Program-made: the position numbers and the translations under genes
Source: Pholis gunnellus
Taxonomy: Eukaryota; Chordata; Actinopteri; Perciformes; Pholidae
Direction: 5' to 3'
Length of the DNA stretch: 64,000 bases
NCBI GenBank assembly: GCA_910591455.2
Contig: OU342816.1
Location: 23,087,711 to 23,151,710, forward strand
Shown: piece after piece, positions 46,863 to 57,721 of the stretch
Numbering within the stretch: position 1 is the stretch's first letter
How the letters are laid out: each line of letters starts with the position of its first letter
The notes under the pieces: model-generated
The model's database searches: none
Seen by the model: only the letters and a program-made list of their open reading frames with translations
What the model was told of the DNA's origin: nothing

Positions 46863-47690
46863 CAGCAGGGGCACCTAGGGCGGGACTAGAACTCACTCTA
46901 ACACTGGACTTAACACTCAAGTGCAGTAAACTGACTTTCACCACGCAGTTCTGTATATACGCCCCCCCCCCTCCCCCTCTCTCCAAGGGCGGGGTCACTT
47001 TTACTAATCTCCTTTTATTTATTTTAGAGCTTTCTTTTATCTCTTCTTTGTATTTCTTTTTTTTTTGTTTCACTTGAGAAAAAATTCACTCATCGGAAAC
47101 GACTCGAGCCAGAGTTTTGCCAAACTAATTGAGTAACGAGGGAGCGTTATTTATTCTTGATTATTGTTAATTCTTTATAATTAATCAGTGATTATTAATT
47201 GTTAGTTGTCAGCTATTAATGATCATTAATTATTGATTACCAAATGATCTATTACCACCATTACTACAATGTTTTCATAAGAACCCGGACATCTTTTTTT
47301 TCTGGAGTGGAGGATGACGCTTTGGAGTCGTTTTTTTCCTATGGAATATCCTTCTGAAACACTGAATGAAACTCGGGAGAAATCTTGGAATGAAAGCAAT
47401 TGACACCAGTCCAAACTTTTCAGCTGCTCTCAAATTGTTACTTTTTTTGAAGAAAAAAAAAATCTATTTCCTATGGATGCATGGGGACTGACCAATTAAA
47501 AGACAATGAGGATTACGATCGAGGCTGGACAGCCCAGTCGAGCATTTTGTCACACTATGAAATGATCCAATGTGAAGATTTATTATTCTTATTACTATAA
47601 ATATATATATAAAAAGAGAAATCACTTTTATTTGTGGATATTACAGGGAAGAATTGATTTGGTTAATAAAGTCCTTAGTCATGTTTGCAC
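46863..47690 (+). other. dscaml1: dscaml1 3' UTR, short form
   Basis: The untranslated region begins after the TAA. It contains a C-rich tract near 46,963-46,980, an AT-rich block at 47,150-47,260 rich in ATTAAT, and a canonical AATAAA at 47,665-47,670. Cleavage would be expected 10-30 bp beyond. Its limits are inferred, not shown. Confidence 0.6.
47665..47670 (+). terminator. Candidate poly(A) signal AATAAA, proximal
   Basis: The first canonical AATAAA after the dscaml1 stop, about 0.8 kb into the 3' UTR, followed by a T-rich stretch (catgtttgcac, tctcgttttaatt). Confidence 0.55.
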
Positions 47691-48433
47691 ATATCTCGTT
47701 TTAATTAGGAAATGGAGTCTCTGTTGATCTTTCTCTGTGTCCCATTCTCTGATGGTGCAATATGAAAAAAGATATGAAAAGTATATGAAAACTATTGCTC
47801 TATACTGTACTGTAATGATGAAAAATAACTATGTTGTGAGTATACTTACAGGGCCGGTCACACTCCAGCTATGTATTCAGGTGTAGTTTGCCACTGCTTG
47901 TTTGCCAGGGTGGTAAATGATGTTAGCTAGAATAGGGAGGGTTTAGAGAACTAATGGTTTGCACTTCACAACACCCGACTCAAGTGTGTCCAGATAGATC
48001 CCCTTACTCTCAGTGCACTAGGTAGAGTCTTCAGGGCTCTCACTCTCCTCAGTAGATTTACTGTCACTGCATTGCAGTGATGCTCCTCTACAGGGAAAAA
48101 AAAAATCGTGAGACAATCCAGCAGAATCCCCCCTTCAAACCAAACCTATAATGTCTATGGGAAATATCTAAAAAAAAAAAATGTGGATATACGTAAGAAG
48201 CTGTTTTTTTTCTGTTCCTGTCTACCCTGGCCCATTTCTGTTCTTTCTGTTTCTTTGAGTTAGCCTGAAGGGAGAAGAGTTTGATCCAAAATGCTGTGAG
48301 GTCATTATGTCAGTTTATATGATTAGTTTCTATGATTAACTGTCTTCATTATGATTATACATTTTAACGAGAAAAAAAAAAAAAAGATGTCACTTTTTAT
48401 TTTTAACATGAGTGTTCACCATGGTGGCACTGG

Positions 48434-48439
48434 AATAAA
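48434..48439 (+). terminator. Candidate poly(A) signal AATAAA, distal
   Basis: A second canonical AATAAA, 1.57 kb after the stop and just after a T-rich tract. It could end a longer dscaml1 mRNA. RNA 3'-end data would decide between the two. Confidence 0.4.
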
Positions 48440-50138
48440 GAGAAACTAACACAAAAGTTCAAATTTGATTAATAAAATGGCTGTTCCCCAAAGTGTCCTC
48501 CACGGGTTTGACATGAGTGACTGATGGTGGTGTGGAGGAGAAGCAGGCGCTGCTCTCTGGCTGTTTGGTTCGAGATCTCATCGAGAGACCCTGAATCCTC
48601 GCCCGTAGTTTCATCATAACAGCAGTGAGGCGTCCCAAACGTAGTCAGCAATGAGATGTTGATAATGTTGCTCAGTCAAATCATCCTCTGGGATTCTGTA
48701 ATGGTGTTGTAAAGAGTTACGGTGCTCACTAATCCATCTCCTTCCATTCATTTCATCCCAAATATTTGCAGCCAACATAAGCCTGCTGTGTGCAATCTGA
48801 AAACTGCCACTTTGTGATGTTACAGCAGCCTGACTTCTTTAAAGGCAGTCTAAAGTGAACACTTTCTTATAAAATGATGATGCAGTTTGCATTTCTTGTG
48901 CATGTTGGGATAAGCTCCAGCCTTCTTAACCCAGAAGAAGCAGGTGAGGGAAATGAAGGAATGGCTGAGTAAGTTTGGACAACCTGAGAAATCAGTTTCC
49001 CCACCAACTAAGCCTCAGAGGACAAGAATGTAATGCAGCTAGACTTGTTAAAGCCATGACCCCTTCAAGCAGTTGGTCACCAACATGTATGACGTAGAGC
49101 TGTCAAAAGGCATTCTAAGAAATGTAGGCAATCCCAGGATTAAGTTATTATAAACTGTGCTGAGCATTAAAACCCATCAGTGTCTCCTTTCATAAAGCCT
49201 GCACATTTAAATGTCACACAAATGACACCAATATCTTATGAAAATGAATCTAAATCTTACCAAAGTGTGCAGTCATATCGTTTTGAGCATTATAAAAGAT
49301 TTCCTTCTTAAACTGGTTTATTAATTGATGGATTTCCAACCTGCAACCCTGAAGCTTCTGCCTCAGCATCACATGTCTGGCCTGCTAGATTACTTCCATG
49401 GTCTTAAATTAGATGCATTACTCAGCATCATGTCTGCCATCCACTGCTTAAGTGCACAACAAATTAAGCACGGCAACAGATTTACATTGCGCTTGATAAC
49501 TGCTGTCAGAAATCAGGTTCGGGTGAAATAAATCCTTCCTGCTGATCAGCCTGAGAAATATGAAGCTGTCGCTCGCAGCGCTGGGAAAATGATAGTGAAA
49601 ATGTGAAGCATTTAACGTAGATGTAATAAACAGTCCTCATTGCATTGTTACTTTCCTGAACAGTTTGCAGTTGATAGCAGGCATTTGTGTTTCATTTGTT
49701 GGAGTACATTTTCTCCTTTTGAATAAGTTTATTGGATTATTGACTGAGGGACAGTGATATATTCTAATATTGGTCTGATGTGGCACTGAAGAATCTTTAC
49801 AATGAAGTTCAACAGATTGCATCAAATATGACTGAAAAACAAGAGATAATAGTGGATGACGTCTTATGTATTCATATATCCTATTTCCACAAGTGTTTTC
49901 GCCTGAATTGTTTTGGTATGTTGTGTTTGTGCCAGTCTTAGTTTGACCACTCGGAGCCATCATCCAAAATGGCACCCGACCAGTCGGATTCACTTTATTC
50001 ATTCGTCTCCACCAGCATGAACCACTTAACGACAAACCAAAGTAAAGAATACAGAGATGCGGGAATTAAAGATAGATTGGGGCAGATAGTTGCTGAACAA
50101 ACACATGAACACTGCGTCTTACAGTCTATTGTTAGCTA
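48440..50138. other. Intergenic, no gene seen
   Basis: No splice-bounded exon, RNA gene or delimited mobile element recognised. Confidence 0.5.
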
Positions 50139-50211
50139 ACAACAGTTGTAAGCTAACAGCGAACAACAGTTGTAAGCTAACAGCTAACAACAGTTGTAAG
50201 CTAACAGCTAA
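50139..50211 (+). repeat. 24-bp minisatellite, three copies
   Basis: Unit aacaacagttgtaagctaac plus agct, three tandem copies with one base change (agcg for agct). The unit is itself imperfectly self-complementary (acaac/gttgt and gttagct/agctaac). Confidence 0.9.
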
Positions 50212-50855
50212 GACCTAGCAGTCAACCTCTATCGAATGAGGCCCGACGACAATACAAGATTGTTGTGAGAAGGAACATGGCGTTTTTTTATCGCTATTGT
50301 TAAACTTTTTCAACTGTTCTTGTAAGAGGTAATCAACTCCACCTGTGGATTAGTATCACGAGCACCAAACTAAAGCGACACGCCTAGCATTACAGGCTCG
50401 TGAACAGTATCTTGGGGAAAGAAAAAAGATAATGGCGGATGGGCAGGAGAACAACGGCTGATAATAAACGCAACACTCGCAATTAATGTAAGATTGTAGA
50501 GTTTAAGAAACAAATTCATTTAAATAGCGCTGCTGCTTGCTGTTAAAAGCTAATGTGTGTCGCTAATGATCATCACTTGTTTCCTAAGCTGTGATAATGT
50601 AAACTAACGTACTCGTCTTCTTCCTCAAGTTTTTTGACCGATTGCAATGCCAAACTTTATGTGCGTATCGCCACCTACTGGACCACAGCATGTAGAACAG
50701 GATCTAGAATATCAGTCTGCAATACACTTTCCAGTGTTAATGCTGGCTATTATATAACTATAAATTCTATAAAATAGTACTATTGTGCTATGATGGTTTT
50801 TATTTTAACTGTCTGCCATGTTGCATGTTATGACAGGTGCTTTTATTTGTCATAG

Positions 50856-50930
50856 ATATGCAGCCTCAATGGATGACATCTGGGAAGAAGGGGAAGGTTA
50901 TGCAGACCAACTGAGACAACATCTTCTGAG
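50856..50930 (+). other. Exon-like island 1, unknown
   Basis: 75 bp with a good acceptor (tttatttgtcatag) and donor (gtagga). One frame is open and reads YAASMDDIWEEGEGYADQLR-like acidic, helix-prone sequence. I do not recognise the family. Its only downstream partner candidate does not join in frame, so it may be a fragment of a decayed gene or chance. Confidence 0.2.
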
Positions 50931-51206
50931 GTAGGATTTTTTTTTAAATATAATTACCAGCTGTGTTGTGATTGCTGTGTTTGAATATTGAAAAGCGTAC
51001 AACATATTTTAAATTCAAGACTCTTTAGCTTCGTTGTAAACTTCTTGAAAATGCATGTAAATGAAGGATATGGTCTGTAATAGACATGAACATTCAGATC
51101 TCATTCAGTTTGATTTACACTTCCTGAGAATGTGATAGTGTCTCATGACCAGAGCTTCAGAATGCAGCATTGAGGTAGCTTATTTGTCTTCTTTGTTGAT
51201 TGTCAG

Positions 51207-51266
51207 AGAAAAGATACAAGGTGTTGGAAGAGGAGCAATGGGCTGCATGGAGACCAGGGTATCGAG
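51207..51266 (+). other. Exon-like island 2, unknown
   Basis: 60 bp with acceptor tgttgattgtcag and donor gtgagg. One frame is open and reads KRYKVLEEEQWAAWRPGYR. Island 1 ends at phase 2 whereas this frame needs phase 1, so a direct join breaks the frame. No family recognised. Confidence 0.2.
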
Positions 51267-51332
51267 GTGAGGAGAGGTGAAAAGCTCTTCATCCTCATCA
51301 ATTATTGTCCGAATTAAAATAATATGATATAT

Positions 51333-51440
51333 TTCGAAGCTTCTATTGAGGTTTTCGAATGAAGCTTTGAATTTCTGTTGTCATATGTTATGATGTCATC
51401 ACCCCCAAAAATAAATTTAAAAAAATGGAATTGTAAATGC
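51333..51440. mobile_element. Relic related to the 16.6-kb hAT-like element
   Basis: cttctattgaggttttcgaa and tgaagctttgaatttctg match the left half of the 16,628-17,117 element, as does the gatgtcatcaccc block. No terminal repeats are retained. Confidence 0.65.
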
Positions 51441-51868
51441 GGCAGATACGATTCATCGAGTAGAAAACGAAGTGCATGAAGTGAGCGAAGAAACTTGGTC
51501 ATCCTCAGATTTGGTCAGGAAACGTAGCTCCTCTGGGGAGAGGACGACGTGAGAATTTGCTTCACATTCACATAAATGTGCCAGTTACTACAAGAACATG
51601 TCTTTTATCACATTCCATATCATTGTTTTTAAGGCATACTATACTATGACTTCTTTACAGACTAAACTGTGACTTATTTCTGGCTTTTCGATATCAAATA
51701 ATACAACTTTTTCATACTATACTTGGCTTTTTCTATGAATTTTTCAACACACTATCCAAAGAGTTTTGTATCTCTTTATTATGATTTATTTCGAGATACT
51801 ATACTGTGTCATCTGTTCGGACCTTTTTTGGACATACTATACGATGACGTTTTTGACCTTTTATACTA

Positions 51869-53521
51869 CAGTCCCTGACAAAAGTCTTGTCACTTATCCA
51901 TTTTGTAGAAACAACAGCTTATAACCTGACTTTTAATTAATCCATTGGTTTCAGAAATGGCTCATATGAAAGCTAAAACCCTCCCAAATTATGTTTGATA
52001 TACTAAAATAAATTTGCATCACTGAAGAAAGATTGATCATTTAATGAACACAGAAAGGTCAGATTTTGGCAAGACAAAAGTTTTGACGCCTACAGAGAGT
52101 AATGTGAAAATTGAACAAATAATTTACTTCAAATACAAAAATATGTTTCATAACATCAGTGAATTAAGTAGTGGTGCTGTGAGATCCATATTTAATATCT
52201 TGTATGACTTCCATGAGCTTGAAGGACTGAATCCATGCGGTTCGACAATGATTCATACAATTTATTGATGAAGTCATCAGGAATAGCAAAGAAAGCAGTC
52301 TAACATGCCTCCCAGAGTACATCAAGATGCTTTGGTTTCGTTTTCCATGCTTCCTCTTTCATTCTACCCCAGACATGCTCAATGATGTTCATGTCTGGTG
52401 ACTGGGCTGGCCAGTCCTGGAGCACCATGATCTTCTTCGCCTTGAGGAACTTTGATGTAGAGATGGAAGTATGCGATCCTGCTGCAAAATTTGACCCCTT
52501 TTATGGTTGGGAATGTAAGAGGTAGCTAATACTTCTTGATATTTTAGGCTATTGATATTGCCTTCCACCCTGCAAATCTCTCGCACACCCCCATACTGGA
52601 TGTAACCCCAGACCATGATTTTTCCGCCACCAAACTTAACTGTTTTCTGGGTGAATCTCAGATCCATGTTGGCTCCAGTAGGTCTCCTGCAATATTTGCG
52701 GCGGCTGTGATGTAATTCAACCGAAGATTCATCTGAGAAATCCAACTTCTGCCACTTTTCCACCGTCCATCCTTTTAGCAGGCTGTGGGCCTTGGAATTG
52801 CCTTTTGTTTAGTGATGGTTTCTGGGCACTGATTTGACAATGGAGGCCATTTCGAGACAGAATTCTACAAACTGTCCTGGTTGACACGGGGACTTGAGGT
52901 GACCAGGCCTGGTGGAGCTCTGCTGCAGTGGAAAAGGGGCTGGCCTTGGATTTTCAAGCCAACAAACGGTCCTCCCGAGCAGTTGTTTTGCGAGGTCTGC
53001 CGGACCTGGGCTTGTCAAAAACATCTCCAGTCTCTTCAATTATTTTTCTTATTCTTTGTACTTAATGCTGAGACACATTGAAGGTGTCAGCCACCTCAGC
53101 AGTGGATCTGGTCTTCAGCCTCTTGATAATCAACGCTTTGGTCTCAGGGTGAATCTTAGGCATGTTGTCAGAGGTCAAGTTGCAGTTGATGTGAAGGTCT
53201 GGTGTGCTGGGGTTCTTTTTATACACACCCACTAATTGATTGATCAATTATTGATCACAGGTGAGACTGTAATCTAGGATTGGGTGCATCATATGACAAG
53301 GCGACAAGACTTTTGTCTTTGCAAAAACTGACTCAGTGGGCTTTACCAAGCTGTGAACGTTAGAATACTTTTCAGCAGTTTCGTTTGGCACCAAAACATT
53401 ATTTCAAAAGCTGTTGGGATTGAAATTAGCCATTTCTTGTAAAAAAAATTGATTACAAATATATTTGAGGGGCACTTAAGGTCAACTTGTACCCAAGCGA
53501 CAAGACTTTTGTCAGGGACTG
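51869..53521 (-). mobile_element. Tc1-like DNA transposon with IR/DR ends, 1,653 bp
   Basis: The ends cagtccctgacaaaagtctt and aagacttttgtcagggactg are inverted copies, flanked by TA at 51,867-51,868 and 53,522-53,523. Each end has a second internal copy of the gacaaaagtcttgtc motif (52,073-52,090 and 53,300-53,317), the inverted-repeat/direct-repeat layout of some vertebrate Tc1 elements. The transposase is on the minus strand and inactive. Confidence 0.93.
52192..53163 (-). pseudogene. Tc1-type transposase, broken
   Basis: On the minus strand it starts MPKIHPETKALIIKRLKTRS with an N-terminal helix-turn-helix (STAEVADTFNVSQH), passes through a SGRPRK-like hinge, FSDESSVELH with the first catalytic Asp, a KFGGGKIMVWG block, and WPAQSPDMNIIEHVW with the last acidic residue. 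It ends at a TAA at 52,192-52,194. Several frameshifts and stops interrupt it, and the second catalytic Asp region (normally DNDPKHTS) is degraded. Its 324-codon span is near the usual 340. Confidence 0.88.
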
Positions 53522-53667
53522 TATTACACCTTCTAGCATCTGGTTCAACACAATGCTTTGGCTTTCTTTACTTTTTTCAGCAAACTACACTATGACTTTC
53601 TGAGTATTATTTTTAACCTGCTGTACTATAACTTTTTTTGACTATGTTATGCTATGACTTTCTTTAC

Positions 53668-53669
<2 letters not shown>

Positions 53670-53730
<61 letters not shown>
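53670..53730 (+). repeat. (TA)n microsatellite
   Basis: About 60 bp of AT dinucleotides with one acat interruption. Confidence 0.95.
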
Positions 53731-53733
<3 letters not shown>

Positions 53734-54511
53734 TATTTTATTTATTTATATGTTGATCATATACCCCTGCAGCAGTTTTTCACAAATTGGTAATGTTATT
53801 GTGTTTTCTTGAATAAAGGCACAAAAGTGAAGATATCACTATGTCAATAAAGATTTTCAACTTGAATATTTGGTGTGATTAAAGTGTTCCCTTCTTTTCT
53901 TTGGAGCAGTGTATTCACCTGCTTTGAGAGGAGTTGTTGTCACTGCTGAAGCCTCCTGCTGGAAAGATGATCCGTGATGCATTCGCTCTAGTCTGTCCAC
54001 AATCAGTGTTGCAGACTGGGCACGTGCGCATGTGTGCAGGTTGTGTTGCACGCGGACACGGGCGCATGACAGCGTTTACAAAACGCGGACCGCAGCGGAC
54101 ACGTATTCATTGTCTTTGACGGTGCTGATCTCAGAGGACACGCACAATGAAATAACACAGCATTCACTACTCACTCCATTCAATTTGTGCGCCATTTCCT
54201 TTTCCTCTTCTTCTTTTTCTTCTTCTTCTTCTTCTTCTACCAATGTTTAGCTGCATACTGCCACCTGCCTCCCGTGTATGTAGAACGGGATCTAGTTTTC
54301 CTGTAAAAGTAACATGATATAAAACATTAAAAAAAACAAAGTCTATATTCTATTAAATAATCCTGTGTTAATTAACCCTTTACCCCTCTCTGAGTTTGAC
54401 ATGGTGCATGAATATGTATTAACTATTACAATGTGCACGTACATGTGTACTTGTTTTTCTCCATAGAAAGTGTCTTATTCAAACCTGTGTGATCAAACCT
54501 TAATCTGTAGA
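53731..54511. other. Intergenic, no gene seen
   Basis: A short TTC/CT patch near 54,200-54,238 and unassigned sequence. The phrase gtagaacgggatctag near 54,280 resembles gtagaacaggatctag near 50,693, hinting at another dispersed repeat. Confidence 0.4.
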
Positions 54512-56240
54512 ACTACCTCCTCTCTTCTACTTCTTCCTTTATACTCTGTGTTCTAACTGTCTTTTGAACTTTATGGTATGTTCTGCCTTCAGTGTCCTCA
54601 TCATACATTTTTAGCCAAAGTTCAGATATTTTCTTTTTGATCCGTGCTTTACCTTCCCCTTTACCAAATGCAATGCCTATATGACTGTTATTGAGTAATC
54701 TTTTAGTGATCTCTGAATCAAACACTGAGAAATGTCTCACAGTATATCTTACCTAATTGGCTTCATAGTCCGTAAACTTAGGAGAACTGCTGCAGATTCA
54801 ATACAAAGCACCATCCTATGGTCTCACTTCCTCCACCGACTGGAGACCAACAATCGCTGCCATCGTCTCAACCATGTAGACCGATAGTGTGTCTGTAATT
54901 CTGTTCCTGCACGATCATTTTGGTCTTTTGAGCGGTCAGTAAATATCTATAAGTAATTATAAAAACAATTCCTTATATACTGGTTTGCACAGTGTCCTTC
55001 ACTTTCCACCCAATCTGTCTTCAGCTCCATGATAATAAAATCAACCTTAGCCTGAGGAGAGCGTTACTTACTAGATTAAGAAAATCAAAACATTGTTTTT
55101 CTACCATCGTGTTCTTCTGATTTTAGTGGTGTTTTCATCCCCACATCCTTTAAGAGCAATCCAGAAAGCCAATGCAAGTTTGTCCCTTCTGAGCTCTAGT
55201 GGGGTTTCTCCCAATTCCACCAACACAGCGATATTAGAGGTGATCTCACTGCCACAATGCTAATTCTAAAGACTTTGTTTTGAACTCTGAAGAAGTCCGA
55301 ATTTTTTTGAGAGGTTTAGCTGCTACTGAGATTACTTTTTAAACATTTAGTTTCTGGTTTTAGTTCAGCATGTACTTTAAATGTACATCTTTTTGTCAAG
55401 CCAAATTCCCAAGTAGTTAAATTCCTTTACTTTTTCCATCGGTTGCCCTCATGAATGGAGCTTTTGCTCATCAACCTATCTGTTTTAGTTTACATCTTCC
55501 ATTCTATGATCATTGTTCTACCTTGAGAATAGCCTCCCTATAGATTATAATCTTTCTCAGCACACTTGTGTCATCTCTCCCTTGATCCACAGAGCTCAGC
55601 CATCGGCATATAGTGATGAGCATATCTATAGATTCATCAAAATATCATTGACTATGATGTTAAATAACACTGGACTAATGACACATACTTGGAGGATTCC
55701 GTTAACTGTATCGAACAAATCACATAGCTCTGGCCCCACTTTAACCTTCCAGCTATGCGCATCTCATTCATTTGAATTAGCAGTCCTTAGAGTCATTGGC
55801 TTATTAAAGGATTTCTCTATTTCATCTTCATTTCCTAAACCCATTCTGACGCTATTAATCTTCTCTGTTCTAAGAAGTATGTGAGTCTTCGTTGCTGTGT
55901 TTCTAGTTCTGTTTATTTCTAGCTCATTCATCGTCTGCTCTGCATCAAGGATTGTCTTAGTTATCTGTTTCCTTAATTACATCAAGGTTTTCAATTAGCA
56001 CCCTTTTTGCTCTTTTGTTGCAGATCGTCCAATCCCACAAAGCTTTTACCCGACACATTAGCCGTGTCTTTTTCTGTTACAGATATTCTCTCCACCCTCT
56101 GACACTGGAATCTTACTATACTATCTTTTGCCACTCATTTTATTTAACGTTGGCATTTTCAGTAAAGTGCCTAAAACTAACAGTGTATTCTGCTGCAGTA
56201 TTTGAGATTATTTTTAGCTAGTTAACAGCTGTTTTGGATG
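54512..56240 (-). mobile_element. Decayed LINE ORF2 (reverse transcriptase and RNase H remnants)
   Basis: Read on the minus strand, with many stops and frameshifts. From the 56.1-kb side: VSVTEKDTANVSGKSFV, then NGILQVCVISPVLFNIIVND (the QGSVISP-LFN-NDI reverse transcriptase block), SLYADG then a stop where the YADD catalytic box should be, then VETMAAIVGL and DSAAVLLSLRT (RNase H-like), and finally ISELWLKMYDEDTEGRTYHK, a post-RNase H segment. An RNase H domain after the RT suggests the I/Nimb group of LINEs; that clade assignment is inference. It is inactive. Confidence 0.75.
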
Positions 56241-57587
56241 TAAGTCAAGTTAAATGCAGCAGTAGATTTTAAAACGTTTCCCTATGATCATTATTTTCAC
56301 TCTCCTTTTCTTATGTTGGATACCATGTTTAATAGAGGATCATATGTCAGGGGTCCAGCCAACCTTTATGACGGGCCTTGCTGCAGTGTTTGCCACCTTC
56401 TTCTACATATCTCCAACCTGCAATACCAGGATGAGGTGACTCGGACACTGACTCATTCAGGCTGGTGGAATCCCAACACCGCTGAACAGTTCTCTTTTGA
56501 AAGTAGTTGTTGATATATTCCAGGTCTGTGTATCATCCGTTTATTTGATTATTTTATTCAATCTTACAAACAAAAGATTGAGTTCATTGCAAGGTCAAAC
56601 TTTTCATATAGAGCAGGTCTAGACCACCATTCCCCCTGCAACAAGTCACCTCCGCTAACCGGAACAATTTGGTTGAAAGTAAATCAACTTGCACTCCGTT
56701 ACAATATCTTTAATTATTTCTCTTTATGTGTGTGTTGTGTGTGTGTATCTGTGCAGGGTTGCATGCATACATGTGTGTGTGTGTGTGTGTGTACAGTTTC
56801 ACATGTGTGAGGCAACTGAACAATGAAGTGGTTTAAATCACGTTGGAACAAGAACAATGGAAACCAACACAACATCTAGCGTCTCAAGAAAGACACACAG
56901 CTCAGAGGTTCATGTCATCAGATGAAAAGAAGTGATGGAGGGGAGACCTCCGACGTCCCAATACAAATTAGACATTGATTTGATTTTAAAAGCATCACTC
57001 ATACTGCGTGAAAGCACTGGTAACTGTATGGAACCATTTTACCCAGCCGGAGGGAAATGCCATTAACAGACCTCCAGTGGAGCTGAACAATCTTTTGATT
57101 AAGACTCTTTGCTAAGACATTTGATGGAATCGTGACGCCAGTTAAAGTGTCAATCACAGCAATGCATGTGGCTTTATATTCCCCCCTGATTTATAGATAA
57201 TCAGTGTTTGATAATTTATGAGAAGACTTATTTTATCTTGTTGTTCACATGGGTATATTACACTGATTGTGACATAAGACAAACTATTCAACTATTAAAC
57301 TATGCTCCACTGTGTCATTGAAGTAAAAAACAAAAACAGCTCAATTATAGCAAAGATTTAAATACACACACCCAGAATTTGATAATGTATCATTTTTGTA
57401 TATCATAGTCATTATAAGTTTGTAATTACACACAGACTTTCACGAAGTTACTATTTAGCCCCAAACCCCACCCCACCACCCGACCCTCCACCTTCAGGAA
57501 CCCCACCCCCACCCTTCCTTTTCAGTTCATGACGATGCAGTTTGAATGACATGCAAGACCAGGTCCATCAAGTGACGGCACTCCGCT
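56241..57587. other. Intergenic and probable pcp4 3' UTR
   Basis: A GT-rich patch at about 56,730-56,792. The part nearest the pcp4 stop (57,459-57,587) should be transcribed in the pcp4 3' UTR. Reverse-strand AATAAA motifs occur at 56,540-56,545 and 56,553-56,558, about 1 kb past the stop; no closer canonical signal was seen. Confidence 0.45.
57459..57517 (-). promoter_or_regulatory. G-rich tract in pcp4 3' UTR, possible G-quadruplex
   Basis: On the minus strand this tract has at least six runs of three or more G with short spacers (for example gggtgggggtgggg and ggtggggtggggtttgggg). The mRNA sense strand is the G-rich one. Folding is inferred from sequence only. Confidence 0.5.
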
Positions 57588-57721
57588 CTACGACTTCACA
57601 TCCTGCTTCTTTTTCTGGAATCTCCTGAACTGCGACTGGATGGCCACGGCGGCCTTCTCCGTCTCCGGGTTCTCCATGTCGATGTCGAAGTCCTGGGGGA
57701 GGTTGTTCTTGTTCTTCTCAT
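57588..57721 (-). CDS. pcp4: pcp4 last coding exon: acidic segment and IQ motif
   Basis: Read on the minus strand, the acceptor is tttctctacag preceded by a poly-C tract (a plus-strand G run at 57,731-57,742). The exon finishes a split Asp codon and reads EKNKNNLPQDFDIDMENPE, then TEKAAVAIQSQFRRFQKKK and QDVKS before TAG. The upstream in-frame Met codons at about 57,770 lie in the intron and are not used. Confidence 0.93.

Larger units (their letters stand above)
51630..53670. repeat. Decayed minisatellite split by the Tc1-like insertion
   Basis: Both flanks of the Tc1-like element (51,630-51,866 and 53,524-53,670) consist of diverged units like catactatactatgactt followed by T-rich spacers, about 40-45 bp apart. 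The array is therefore older than the insertion. Confidence 0.7.
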
